Assembly: GCA_036186865.1 (NCBI GenBank)
Contig: AP025071.1
Location: forward strand, 12,386,585-12,450,584
Reading direction: 5' to 3'
Source of the DNA: Eustoma russellianum
Taxonomy: Eukaryota > Streptophyta > Magnoliopsida > Gentianales > Gentianaceae
Length of the DNA stretch: 64,000 nt
The number at the start of each line of letters is the position of its first letter. The first letter of the stretch is position 1. The position numbers and the translations under genes are program-made. Under the pieces are notes generated by a model, which was not told where the DNA came from, did no database searches, and worked only from the letters and a program-made list of their open reading frames with translations. Positions 18,901 to 29,644 of this stretch are shown here, piece by piece.

Positions 18901-19780
18901 TGTTCTGGACACGTCCCAGACCCGGGGTTAATTGGCCTGATAATATGTTCTGGACCCGACCCAGGCTAGGGGTTAATCGGCCTGATGACACGTTCTGGAC
19001 CTATCCAAAACTCGGGGTTAATTGGTCTGACGACATGTTCTGGACCCGCTCAGGTCTGGTGCTAATTGATCTGACACTCTGTTTTATTTTATGCCTTCTT
19101 TATGGGACCAAATGATGATTTTGCCACGACATGACATCATGCGTCGTATCTTGCATATTTCATGTACACTTTGCATGTTAGGACGGTTAAGTTAGGAAGT
19201 GATATGATAATGTCAGAATGGTATTACTTAAGTATGATTAGGTTATATTTTCAATGGTTCAAGGATTAAAAGCCAGGTATGAATTAATGGTTGAGGCTCT
19301 TAGAGTTTTTCAATCATGTTATGATTCTTCATTTATTTCATGATAGTTTATTGTATGCTTGCTGGGTGATTTTATCACTCATACCTTTATTTTTCCCCCA
19401 GAGCCCGAGAATGCCAATGTTGAGTGGATCGATGATGAACCAAGAGTTCCATACCCGTAGTCAAGAAGCCGCGAGAAGACGATGCTTAAGGACTTTCGTG
19501 CCGACATGATATTTGTATTATGGACTATGTTTGAAACTTTTGGGATTTAGGTTTTACTTCGTTTTGCTAGACCGATGTTTTGGGACTTAACATTTTTGGC
19601 AAGCATGTTTATTTTGAAGTTTTTAATTCTGCCTAAATTTTGCTACTCTGTTAAATGTTGACATGGCAGTCCATGACTTAGTCATAGATTTTTACATGTT
19701 ATGCATGACGCTTTGTACTCTTCATAGTGAAGTATGGCGGGTGCACCGCATTCAGACGAGGTCCGGTGCGGGGCACTACA
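15916..19780 (+). repeat. 3' LTR of Tekay element B (3865 bp)
   Basis: It starts TGTTGTACCC after the polypurine tract and ends GGGGCACTACA. A CTCACTCATACC...CCAGAGCC region near 19370-19405 and the GTGCACC...GGTCCGGTGCGGGGC end region also occur in the LTR of K, so the two elements are related. Small ORFs inside are not credible genes. It holds a tandem repeat at 18864-19078. Confidence 0.88.
18864..19078 (+). repeat. Tandem repeat of about 45 bp in the Tekay LTR
   Basis: About four and a half degenerate copies carry GGGGTTAATTGG(C/T)CTGA and TGTTCTGGACCCG. A 71-residue ORF (18900-19115) is simply this repeat read through. A shorter relative (CCGGGGTAAATTGATCTGA) lies in K's LTR near 51520. 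Confidence 0.82.
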
Positions 19781-19785
19781 TAATA

Positions 19786-21244
19786 CTAATATGGCAATAA
19801 TTTGAACATGTTGAGAATATTGCATATGCTAAAAATTTCAGCATGTGAATCAATGTTATGGCCGAAGCCTTGGCTTAATTGAGACCAATTTTGTTTGCAA
19901 ATTATGTGGGATTAATCATGTGATATTTGGCAAGGTTTTTATTAATAATTTGACACATATTTTAAGTGTAATTCTCAGATTTGTACATTCATCATGTGAT
20001 GACAAATCTCATCCGATCAAGGAGTGTCAAGTAAGCAAGGCCAAGACATCATCTAATCAAGTGTTGCCAAGTAAGCAAGTTGATGTCACATCTATACAAG
20101 GAATTATTCCAAGGACTTAAAAGAGAATTTACAAGATGAAGAAAAGCCCTAAAGTGGGCGGCCAACCTACAATAAAAAGAAGAGAATAGCAAACCAAAAA
20201 AATGCAAGACAATTCTCATATTCTCGTAAGTGCAAAAAGTGTCTTCTACTTTCTTCTTCTACCTTTCTTTCTTCTTCTTCTCTCTCAAGCCTATTGTTCT
20301 TATATTAAAATATATTGAATAGGCTTTGTGTAGACCACCATACATGCTCATTGTTGTAAAAGGTTGATCAAGGTGTGATCAATCCTTCATTCGTTCGGTG
20401 GTGGTGTTCGTGAAAGGTGTGATTGCTTGTAATGTTTGTGTAAAGGGATGGAGTTGGTGTGTAACTCCAGAAACACTTGTGGTAAGGTGTTATTTTGTTT
20501 AGTGATAACCGAGGAAAGTGTCCTCGAAGATTGGAGTAGGTTGATTTAACCGAACTAGTATAAAATTCCTTGTGTTCTTTACTTTACTGCACAAAATTTT
20601 CAATTTCCAGCACTTTGCATCCAGTTTGTCGCAAACTTAAAAATAGTAAAAAAAATTTCAAAAATTGTAAAATTTTACAGAAACATAGCCACACCTCTTA
20701 AGTTTCATTTGGCGCAAGTTTCAACCCTTTTGGACAAGTATAAGTCATTCAAACGTTAATAGATCTGATACTAATGCAATCTGATTTTCAGACTTGCAAA
20801 GGTTGAGAACTTGAAGGTATTTGACATACTTCAAAAAGAAATTTTTCAAAACTGTTTCAACTTAATCAAATACATATAGTAAGGGGTTTGTCATTAAATT
20901 TTCAGACCATTTGGAGCCACGTTTTAATCGGAATAAAATTTGCAAATCAGACTACCGTTTCTGGCAGATTTGTGCAATCTGACCACAAACGATTTTTCAA
21001 AGGGTTAAAGGTTGAATTTTGATCTGATATTTTTAGAAGATAATCAAAACATCTAAGACTACAATCTCTCCAAATTTCAGAATTTTGGAAGGCCTGTAAC
21101 CTTGTTTTTCAAACTTTGTAAAACAGGTCCTGAAAACATAAATTGTTTTCAGAAGTTGGGTTTTTGGATCAAAATATTTTAAAAACCAAATTTTCCACAC
21201 TCACTATTCAACCCCCCCTATAGTGGTGCCTTACAGGTCCTACA
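19786..21244 (+). repeat. Older D-family LTR, 3' part (host of B)
   Basis: It aligns with about 8600-10067 of the D LTR at clearly lower identity and shares the palindrome-GGCCGAA module (19828), the CGAACTAGTATAAAATTC segment (about 20550) and the CAACCCCCC...CCTACA end. The 5' part would lie left of element B, outside the window. TAATA before it (19781-19785) is the presumed B target site. There is no gene. Confidence 0.8.
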
Positions 21245-21245
21245 C

Positions 21246-21541
21246 TCCAAATATTTCTCCATTTAATGAACTACTTAGTTCAATTAACTAAGTACTTCAC
21301 TTAACGAACTAGTTTAATTCATTAATAGTGGCACCTGAAAATAGTTCAAACACAACAAATGTTTGCCATTTGATGTAAGCTTGAAAGCTTCAGGGCTTGT
21401 TAGTACGGCAACATTATATATAAAGTATATAAGGCAAGTTTGTCACAAAAACGTGTCAAGTCATAAATTGTGTCATGCATTTCTTAAACACACGTTATTT
21501 AAATCATGCATTTTGTGAATCACTCAAACTCTTTTTCTCAA
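21246..21541 (-). repeat. Inverted fragment of a D-family LTR (first 300 bp)
   Basis: It reads in reverse like the first 300 bases of the D LTR, from TCCAAAT...TTTAATGAACTAC to AATCACTCAAACTCTTTTTCTCA. It stands directly behind the 3' end of a plus-oriented copy, forming a tail-to-head inverted join. It probably remains from a reverse solo LTR inserted near the 5' end of element F. Confidence 0.75.
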
Positions 21542-21658
21542 TAACGCTAAACACTCCAAAAACTGTTTTGCGTGTTATCACTAATGTAATGAAATCTTTT
21601 TTGTTTTTGTGTTAGTTTTCCTTTTCTTATTCTTCTTTATTTGATCTCAGGTGAAAAT

Positions 21659-22903
21659 ATGTCGTCAGCTAACGCCATAGCTAAGGAGACAAGGGCTGAA
21701 GTGTCCCTCGAGAAAGTGTTGGAGAAATTAGAAATCTCCAACAAGGTGGAGGATTTGGATAGGAGAACATCCAACCAAAAGTCAGTCCAAGCACACCCAC
21801 AAAGCCACGGACAGACCTCCCATGGAGGTGAAGAAAAGGGTTCCGTAGCAACGGGAAGTAGAGGAAGAGTGGACAAAAGCAAAGCACCATGAGACATCGT
21901 GAGCCTAGGAAGAGTATCCACCGTAGGAATTCAATGAGGAAGAGATGGATGAGGCACAAGTCTGGCCCAAGGCCCTGTGCAGGCAAGAAGAGCGCCACCC
22001 CACGAAGATGAGTTCATTAAGACCAAGATAAACATCCCTTTATTTAATGGTAAGAGTGACCCCAAAGCATACCTTGAGTGGAAGAAGAACGTTGACCTTA
22101 TCTATTCATGCACAAACTACTCTGAATGGCAAAATACAAGGTATTCTAGAATTGAGTTTATGGAATACGCATTGATTTGGTGGGATCAAATTCAAAATAT
22201 AAGAAGAAGAACCATGAGAGACCCTATCTCCACTTGGGATGAGATGGAATTTGAAATGAGAAAAAAAAATTTATCCCTGAATCATACGAGTGAACCCTAC
22301 ATCAAAAATTGCAAGGACTCTCCGAAGCAGCTAAGAGTGTTGATGAATATTTTAAAGAGCTTAAAATTTTGATGATAAGGTTCAACACCATAGAACCCGA
22401 GGAGGCTACTATGGCACAATTTTTAAGAGGGTTGAATAGGGAGATTGGCTTCCAACTTGAGCTTACAGACTACGTGGATCTGAACTCTATGGCGCATAAA
22501 GCTCAAAGGAATGAAAGACAATTAAAGGTACGTTCCTCTTTTAATGGTTTTGGTTTCAGAACTTCCTCCTTCTTCTAAGTTGCAACGTAGGTCTAACCCT
22601 AGTGGAGGGAGCATATGGCCAAATCCAACAACGCCAAAACGAGGTCCAAGCCAAGCACTAAGAAAGACAAACCCTTCTCAAGAATGTGGTGAGAAAGGAA
22701 AGGTTAGGGTAGGAGAGGACAAAACAGGAAACCCTACCCCTAGATTTAGGGATATTCAGTGCTTTAAATGTAATGGAAGAGGTTATTCTGCTAGAAAATG
22801 CCCTAACCCAAAAAACATCATGTACTTAGAAGAGAGCAAGAGTACTATACCGATGAGAGTGAGGAGGAAAAACCTCAGCTTGAGGAGGAAGAAGAAGAAG
22901 TAA
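21659..22903 (+). pseudogene. gag: gag of CRM-like element F (fragmented)
   Basis: ATG at 21659 is 36 bases after a T-rich, ATTTGATCTCAG-ended leader that J shares. A charged N-terminal coil (EVSLEKVLEKLEISNKVEDL) is followed by the retrotransposon Gag fold (YLEWKKNVDLIYSCTNYSEW, about 22070; ALIWWDQIQ, about 22180; TMAQFLRGLNREIGF, about 22410). The zinc knuckle near 22760 reads CFKCNGRGYSARKC, with Tyr where His should bind zinc. Stops near 21892 and frame changes near 21980, 22310 and 22550 break the frame. Confidence 0.8.
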
Positions 22904-22950
22904 GTGAAGAAGAGATAAGAGAGGAAGAGGGAGCCTACAAAGACTTTCTA

Positions 22951-23547
22951 GTGGTTAGAAAGATCTTTAGTGCTCACGTGAAGGAAGAAGAGGAAGCCCT
23001 ACAAAGAGACAACGTCTTCCATGTATACTGCACGGTGAAAGGTAAGTGTTGCACTTTAATTATTGATAGTGGATCTTGTGCTAATTTTTCTAGTGTAGAA
23101 CTTGTTAGAAAACTTGAATTGCCTTTGATTGATCACCCCCACCCCTATAGACTGTCTTGGTTAAATGATTGTGGTGAGCTAAGCATTTCTAAACAAGTTT
23201 TGCTATCTTTTTCTATTGGTGGTTACAAAGATGAGATCTTGTGTGATGTTGGACCTATGCATGCTAGTCACATCATTCTAGGTAGACCTTGGCAATTTGA
23301 CAAGCATGTTATATATGATGGTCGTCTTAATATTTATTCATTCAAGTTTAATAACAAGGTGTTTAAACTTCATGCACTACCATCTCACAAAGTCTTTGAA
23401 GATCATCAAAGGAGAAAGAAATCTCAAAGTGACCCAAAGGAAAGAGGGGGGCCGACAAGAGGTTCTTATAGGACCTCAAAAAGGAAAGAAAAAGCCAAAG
23501 AGAGGGCTTCAAGGCCTCGGCCAAGGGCACCAAGGCCTCGGCTATGA
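22951..23547 (+). pseudogene. pol: Retropepsin-like protease region of F
   Basis: Aspartic protease that would cut the polyprotein. The active-site triad DSG lies in LIIDSGSCAN (about 23058), and HASHIILGRPWQFD (about 23260) fits the flap/C-terminal region. The frame is open from about 22951 to 23547 and then enters a Lys/Arg-rich linker. The protease core looks intact, but it is separated from gag and RT by frame breaks. Confidence 0.8.
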
Positions 23548-23819
23548 ACCCAACACCACTATCCCCTTCACTTGTTTCACATCCACCAACAAAGCACGCC
23601 TTCTTTGCAAAACCTAGTGAAGTTGCTCATGCATTGCATTCCCATAAGGTTATTTATGTGCTATTGTTTAAGGAGAGCGTTGACTGCTTGTTTTCTAGGG
23701 ATGACTTGCCATCGTCTTTGCCTAGTGGTGTTGTGACCGTATTAGAGGAGTATTTTGACTTGTTTCCTGGAGAAGAACCCTCAGGTCTACCCTCTTTGAG
23801 AGGCACTGAACACTAAATA

Positions 23820-25160
23820 GACTTCATTCCATGAGCTACACTTCCTAATAGGCCGGCTTATATGGCCAACCCTGAGGAAACGAAAGAGATTCAGAGGCAA
23901 GTAGAGGAACTTTTGAGAAACGGCAAGGTGAGATAGAGTATGAGTGTTTGTGCTGTACCGGTGATTGTAGTCCCTAAGAAAGATGGAAGTTGGAGGATGT
24001 GTGTGGATTTTAGAGCCATTAGCAAAATCATAGTGAGGTATAAGTACCCCATCCCTAGACTTGATGATATGCTTGACATGTTGCATGGTGCTAAGTACTT
24101 TACTAAGATTGATCTTAAAAGTGGCTACTTTCAAGTGATAATAAAGGAAGGAGATGAGTGGAAGACTTCTTTCAAAATAAAATTTGGGTTGTACACGTGG
24201 TTAGTGATGCATTTTAGGTTAACTAATGCACCTAATACATTCATGAGGTTGATGAACGAAGTTTTAAGAGCTTTCATTCGCAAGTTTGTAGTGGTGTACT
24301 TTGATGACATTTTGATCTATTCTAAGAACTAGCTTGACCATCTAGACCATTTAAAAGCTGTTTTTGACACGTTAAGGAAACAACAACTATATGCCAACTT
24401 TAAAAAGTGTTCCTTCTGCATGGAAAAGGTTGTGTTCCTTAGATTTGTTGTGAGTGCTTCAAGGATAGAAATAGACCAAGAGAAGGTGAAGTCCATCATA
24501 GAATGGCCCATGCCCAAAACTGTGGGTGAGGTTAGGAGCTTCCATGGTTTGGCAAGCTTCTTTAGGCGTTTTGTGAAGGATTGTTCGACAATAGCTGCCC
24601 CATTAAAGGAAATTGTTAAGAAGGATGTTGGGTTTCATTGGGGAGAAGCTCAAAAAAAGGCCTTTGATGAACTGAAAGTAAGACTCACATCAGCCCCTAT
24701 CTTAAGATTGCTTAACTTTGATGAGACTTTTGAGATTGGGTGTGATGCTAGTAGGGTTGGGATAAGTTTCGTTCTTACATAAGGGAAAAGGCCTATTACA
24801 TACTTTAATGAGAAGTTGAAAGGTGCGTCATTGATTATTCTACATATGACAAAGAATTGTATGCATTAGTGAGGTCTTTGCAAACTTGGCAGCATTATTT
24901 GCAACCTAAGGAATTTGTGATCCACGCTGACCATGAAAGCCTTAAGTATCTTAAAGGCTAAGGCAAATTAAATAAAAGACATGCGAAATGGGTAGAGTTT
25001 ATTGAGCAATTTCCTTATGTGATTAAATGCAAGCAAGGTAAGGATAACATTGTAGCTGATGTATTGTCTAGGAAGTATGCTTTGATCACTAAGTTGTCTT
25101 GACATTTGCTTGGTTTTGATCACGTTAAGGAGTTGTATAAGGAAGATACTGATTTTGGAT
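23820..25160 (+). pseudogene. pol: Reverse transcriptase and RNase H of F
   Basis: RT begins near 23820 with a degraded PAY...NPEETKEIQ region; a TAG sits at 23935-23937. The core 23940-24332 has VIVVPKKDGSWRMCVDFRAI, FTKIDLKSGY and the catalytic YFDD (about 24298). TAG at 24330-24332 follows ILIYSKN. RT thumb and RNase H continue at 24420-24782 (EIGCDASRVGISFVL holds the first RNase H Asp). A TAA at 24780-24782, a frameshift near 24830 and further stops follow. The catalytic residues persist but the gene is broken. Confidence 0.82.
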
Positions 25161-26487
25161 CCATTTATAATGCATGACTTGAGTCACCCTTTGGTAAGTT
25201 CTATTTGCATGATGGATACTTGTTTAGGGCACAACGGTTGTGCATACCAAAAGGGTCTATGCGAGAATTGCTTGTGAGAGAGGCTTGTGGTGGTGGCATA
25301 ATGAGACACTTTGGGCTTTTTAAGACTTTGGAACCCTTAAAGGAACACTTCTTTTGGCCTCACAGGAGAGTAGACGTTGAGCGAGTTTGTGGGAGTTGCA
25401 TTATGCATAAGCAAGCAAAGTCAACCACACATCCACATGGACTTTATACTCCCTTAGTAATACCTTCTTCCCCATGGGTAGACTTGTCTATGGACTTTGT
25501 CTTAGGCTTGCCTAGGTCACAAAGTGTGAAAGATAGTGTGTTTGTTGTTGTTGATAGATTCTCTAAGATGGCACATTTCATTGTATGCAAGAAAGCCGAT
25601 GATGCTTCCCATGTTGCACACTTGTTTTTCAAAGAGATTGTATGTTTCCATGGCATGCCAAAGATGATTTTGAGTGATGGGGGATACAAAGTTTTTGAGT
25701 CATTTTTGGGGAGTCCTTTCGGGAAAGCTTGGTACTAAACTTTTGTTTTCTACCACGGCCCATCCTCAAACTGATAGTCAAACTGAGGTTGTTAATAGAA
25801 CTTCATCACAATTGTTGTGTGCATTGATTAAAAAGAATCTTAAAAATTGACTAAAATGATTAGCTCATATTGAGTTTTCATATAATATGGTTGTGCGTTA
25901 TGGTTCATTGTATTCACATTTTGAGGTTTTCGATGCTTGTAATCCCCATTCCCCGCTTGATTTGCTCCCTATTCCTGTAAATGAACATGCTAGTCTTGAA
26001 GATAAGAACAAAGCTTAATTGATTAAGAAATTGCATGCTAAAGTCAAGTTGCAACTTGAATGCAAAAATGAACAGTATGCTAGGAAGGCTAATAAAAATT
26101 GAAAACATGTTTCTTTTGTTCATGGTGATGTTATTCGGTTGCATTTGAGAAAAGCTAGGTTTCCTACCGAGAGGAAGTCCAATCTTATGCCTAGGGGAGA
26201 TAGACCTTCAAGGTTATGTGATTGACCTTCTACAATACATGTATGGTTCTATCTCTCATGCTTTTAATGTTAGTGATCTTACCCTTTTTGAGCATTTTGA
26301 TGATTATGATTCAAAGTCGAACCCGTTTGAGGAAGGGGAGATTGATGAGGCTCAAGGGCATCCTCATGATGACCTTGGACAAGCACCCTCCAAGAAGACA
26401 CATACGGGTCCCTTAACAAGAAGCCAAGCGAGACAACTAGAGTTTGATGTTGGGGCTTTCTTGAGAAACCATGTACAAGAGGTGTAA
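25161..26487 (+). pseudogene. pol: Integrase of F with CRM-type C-terminal tail
   Basis: A zinc region near 25290-25410 (RHFGLFKTLEPLKEHFFWP, CGSCIMHKQAK) precedes a core with Asp in SMDFVLGLP (about 25490) and Asp in LSDGGYKVF (about 25673). The usual SDRD reads SDGG, so local mutation is likely. A frameshift near 25720 precedes the catalytic Glu region (DSQTEVVNRT). Several stops follow to 26100. The tail at 26218-26487 (FNVSDLTLFEHFDDYD, GPLTRSQARQ) matches the tail of J (39501-39758). Confidence 0.82.
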
Positions 26488-27350
26488 ACACATAGTGGGC
26501 AGCGTTGGGTGGCCTATGATTTGATTATCCTTGATTTTAATGCATATTATAAGATGTAAGGGTTGGTGGGAGGACATGTCCAAACAGGTTCGAATCACTT
26601 GGAGATGTTAGAAGACTCAATTTGGGATGACCTTCCTGTTTTGTACTTTTCCTACTTCAGGCTACAAGATAGTCCAAAGTCAGTTGGAAGGTTAAGTTGA
26701 AATTTTAGGAAGTACTGAAGCCCACTGGATTGGTAGCCGACTTTTAGAAAATAATATCTCCTCGAAGCAGTGTTCAAATGAGGTAATTCAAGAGCCCAAA
26801 TGCAATGAAATCTCATCATCTACAACTTTTGTGAAGAGTACAATAGCTAATTCGGATTGTACAAGCGGGTAGAAGTCAGAAACCGATAGGGTGTCATTCA
26901 GTCCGAAAATTTAGGGATTTGATTTCAAACTATTGTCTTGATTTGTTTTTGATTTACTTTCCTAGATAGACTTAATGTAGATTGATAGGGATATCTTGAT
27001 TATCTTGATTGATTTAATTATCTTTTAGAATTAGCAAATAATGGCTATAAAAGGCAGACAATCGGCCAGCATTTAAAGATTGTTTTCAGTTTTCAGAATT
27101 ACAGAATATTTTCGGCAACCTTGTGTGCTTGCTTCTTTGTGTGTTTTCTTTGGTTTTACATCACAAATCAAAGCTAGATCCAATTCAAGGTTTGAGAAAC
27201 CCTTGTTGGTGGCCACAATCTATAAAAAAGGAACGACTTGGTGGATTGGACGGCTGAATTTCTCAGCACCTGACGTTTTCAGTGCCATTAAGAAGAAAGG
27301 TGGTGCCTTGCACCATTGTTCAACCTTAACCGACGATTGAAGGCTTAGGA
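26488..27350 (+). repeat. 3' noncoding and LTR-like region of F
   Basis: There is no credible ORF. GGCTATAAAAGGCAG near 27042-27056 looks like an LTR TATA box, followed by an R/U5-like stretch to about 27350. The exact LTR ends were not recognised, because the partner LTR is gone. The style matches 37966-39420 of element J in reverse. Confidence 0.5.
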
Positions 27351-27451
27351 GAGTTGAAGGAAGGGTCTTATACAAGTACATATGTGCCTCAAACACATAT
27401 CAAAGACAGGTTGATCATGAGTCTGAAAACAACCTGTGGAGTATTGTTGAA

Positions 27452-29222
27452 TTGCCAAGAGCTGTTCCCACCAGAGAAGTTGGCAATCCTATTGAGGGGG
27501 AGAATATTGTCCCTTCTCAAGAGGACTCACCTGAGTCTAATCCACTCTCTAGTTCTTCAAGTGTTTTAGGAACCAATAAGGTAACATCCTCATACAGAGA
27601 GGTATCTCCTATAGACAGTAAGCCTATTGCCATAAGAAAAGGGATCAGGGTCTATGTAAAGAAACTTTGCCCAATCAACAACTACATTTCTTATGACTGT
27701 CTTAATACTACAAAATGTTTATTACTTCACTTGATGTCGTAAAAATTTCAAAAAGCTATCCATAAGGCCTTGACACAACCTCATTGGAGACAGGCTGTCC
27801 AAGATGAAATGTCTGCCATACTTAAAGATGAAATGAGGGAGTAAAACTAGTAGGGTGTAAATGGATCTTTTCTGAAATATAACTCTGATGGCTAAGTCAA
27901 TAGATTCAAAGCAAGGTTAATGGCTAAGGGGTTTATCCAGACCCTTGGCATTGACTATGATGAGACCTTTGCACCTGTTGCAAAGCTAAACACTGTAAGG
28001 ATTTTATTTGCTCTTGCTGTGAATCTTGACTGGCCTTTATTCCAACTAGACATTAAGAATGCATTTCTTAATGAGACTTAGAAGAAGAGGTATATATGCA
28101 TATTCCACCTGTATTCATAACTGAAACAAACAGAAACATGGTGTGTAAACTGAAAAAATCTCTTTATGGCATAAAACATTCCCCTAGGGCTTGGTTTAGA
28201 AGGTTTAATTCTGCAGTTAGTTCTCTTGGATTTGTTCAGAGTCATAGTGATCACACTTTATTTACTAGACATATTGACCCTGGTAACATAATTCTAACTG
28301 GTAATCACTATACTAGAATCATTGACACAAAGAAACAATTAGCCAAGTCATTTGAAGTAAAACATTTGGGCCAACTGAGTTACTTATTGGGAATGGAAGT
28401 ATCAAGATCACCTCAGGGCATATGCTTATCACAGAGGAAGTACATTCTTGACCTCTTATAAGACACCAACACGATCAACTGCAAACCTGCTAACTCTCTA
28501 GTGAAACCAGGACATAAATCAAGAGAGGTATGAAACCCTCAGAAAACTGATAAACAAAGGTATCAAAGGCTGACAAGTAAGTTGATTTATTTATCTCAAA
28601 CCAGACCTGACATATGTTATGGAGTTAGTTTCATTAGTCAATACATGCATGATCCCTTAGTTGAGCATTATAATTATGCACTAAGAATCCTTAGGTATCA
28701 AAAAGCTGCTCCTAGACAGGGACACTTCTTCAAGAAGTCTCAGAACATGAATATCAAGATTTACACTAATGTTGACTAGGCTGGCTCCAAGTCAGATATG
28801 AGATCAATTTCAGGCTATGCTTCTTATCTATGGGGGAACCTGGTTACAAAGAAAATCAAGAAGCAACATGTTGTCTCAAGGAGCAGTGTGGAAGCTGAGT
28901 TGTGTGCATTATCACTGGGTATGTGAAGGACTGTGGATCAATAGGATAATGAAGGACTTGAAACTGAGTATTCAGCTACCTGTTCAAGTGTATTGTGGCA
29001 ACATATCAGCCATAAATATGGCTGAGAATCCAGTGCAGCATGACAAATCAAAGAACAGTGAGATAGATAGGCATTTCTTGCGAAAGAAAATTGAAGATAA
29101 AGTGCTGAAGCTTTATTATATTAGATCCCGAGACCAAGTAGCTGACATATTAATAAAACCTATGTGTGTGAATGTTTTCAAGATATTACTGGGCAAGTTA
29201 GGTTGTATTAAAATTTACAACT
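27452..29222 (+). pseudogene. pol: Copia pol of G: linker, RT and RNase H (disrupted)
   Basis: The Ser/Pro-rich linker (27452-27740) ends NYISYDCLNTTKCLLLHLMS. RT then shows FQKAIHKALTQPHWRQAV, GIDYDETFAPVAKL and FQLDIKNAFLNET. At about 28270-28300 the RT reads RHIDPGNIILTGN. The stretch that should contain YVDD is missing in frame, so RT would be inactive even without stops. RNase H (28582-29222) has TRPDICYGV, EAELCALS, CGNISAINMAENP and VADILIKPM. Stops or frame breaks occur near 27740, 27845, 28080, 28460, 28530 and 28779. Confidence 0.82.
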
Positions 29223-29238
29223 CTAGCTTAAGGGAGAG

Positions 29239-29640
29239 TGTTAGAATACATGCTGATAATAGTGAAGATACAACACAGGAATAAACAGTGATTAAGAGAG
29301 CATTGATGACAAAGTGTAGTTACTTTTTCAGACATCTCATCGAGCAGATTCATAATTATGTCGAACACCTTTACTCTCACTTATTTCTTGCTGACACTTG
29401 TATGTAATCACGTTGTAATTATGCAGCTACATTGTTCAATCATTGGGCTAGAGATTAATCATCAGTTTAGTAGCAGTTTAGACATTTATATGATGTTCCT
29501 TGTCCAGCAAAAGAGCCGTTGAAGATGTCCAGGGTAAACTACCAACTAGCCGTTGGCTCTTTATGTATATGTTGATCCTCTTCCCACCATTTGAATATAC
29601 AAGTGAATTCTCACAAATTGTGAGCTTCTCCTGCATGAAT
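29239..29640 (+). repeat. 3' LTR of G (approximate right end)
   Basis: It starts TGTTAGAATACATG after the polypurine tract. CTCTTTATGTATATG near 29560 could be the TATA region, preceded by a GTTGG-flanked inverted pair (AAAGAGCC at 29512, GGCTCTTT at 29558). H's reverse-strand coding begins near 29645. Confidence 0.6.
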
Positions 29641-29644
29641 TGTG

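Larger units (their letters stand above)
5753..19780 (+). mobile_element. Element B: Tekay-type Ty3/gypsy chromovirus, host of A, C and D
   Basis: B's integrase reads from 5753 to 6660 and resumes without loss at 15414, so the bases between are an insertion. It ends in a chromodomain-like tail, a polypurine tract and an LTR of 3865 bp. The integrase wording (IHPGANKMYQDLKQKFWW, ITMDFVTDLPRTK) and the WETEE...YPHLF tail match the Tekay/Del lineage. Its 5' half lies left of element A, outside the window. The bases after the LTR (19781-19785, TAATA) would be one copy of its target duplication. B sits inside an older LTR of the D family. Confidence 0.85.
21542..27350 (+). mobile_element. Element F: CRM-like Ty3/gypsy chromovirus (decayed)
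   Basis: Plus-strand order: leader, gag, protease, RT, RNase H, integrase, 3' noncoding and LTR-like DNA. The tail wording (FNVSDLTLF, SNPFEEGEIDE, GPLTRSQARQ) resembles the CRM lineage known from centromeres. I recall this from family wording and could not test it. The 5' LTR is missing, replaced by the inverted LTR piece at 21246. Element J on the other strand is a close relative. The right edge near 27350 is approximate. Many stops and frameshifts show the copy is dead. Confidence 0.72.
27354..29640 (+). mobile_element. Element G: Ty1/copia fragment with 3' LTR
   Basis: It carries the integrase-RT linker, RT, RNase H, a short polypurine tract (TTAAGGGAGAG, 29228-29238) and an LTR starting TGTTAGAATACA at 29239. 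It is not a Sirevirus by wording and is distinct from H, which lies next to it in the opposite orientation. The left end is where F stops, and the right end near 29640 is approximate. Everything upstream of the linker is missing. Confidence 0.75.

Noticed and set aside
18900..19115. 71-codon ORF with internal repeats
   Set aside because: It is the 45-bp tandem repeat of the Tekay LTR read in one frame. The repeat length varies and the frame is not protected.
21637..21998. Minus-strand ORFs of 94 and 105 codons
   Set aside because: Antisense shadows of the gag of element F.
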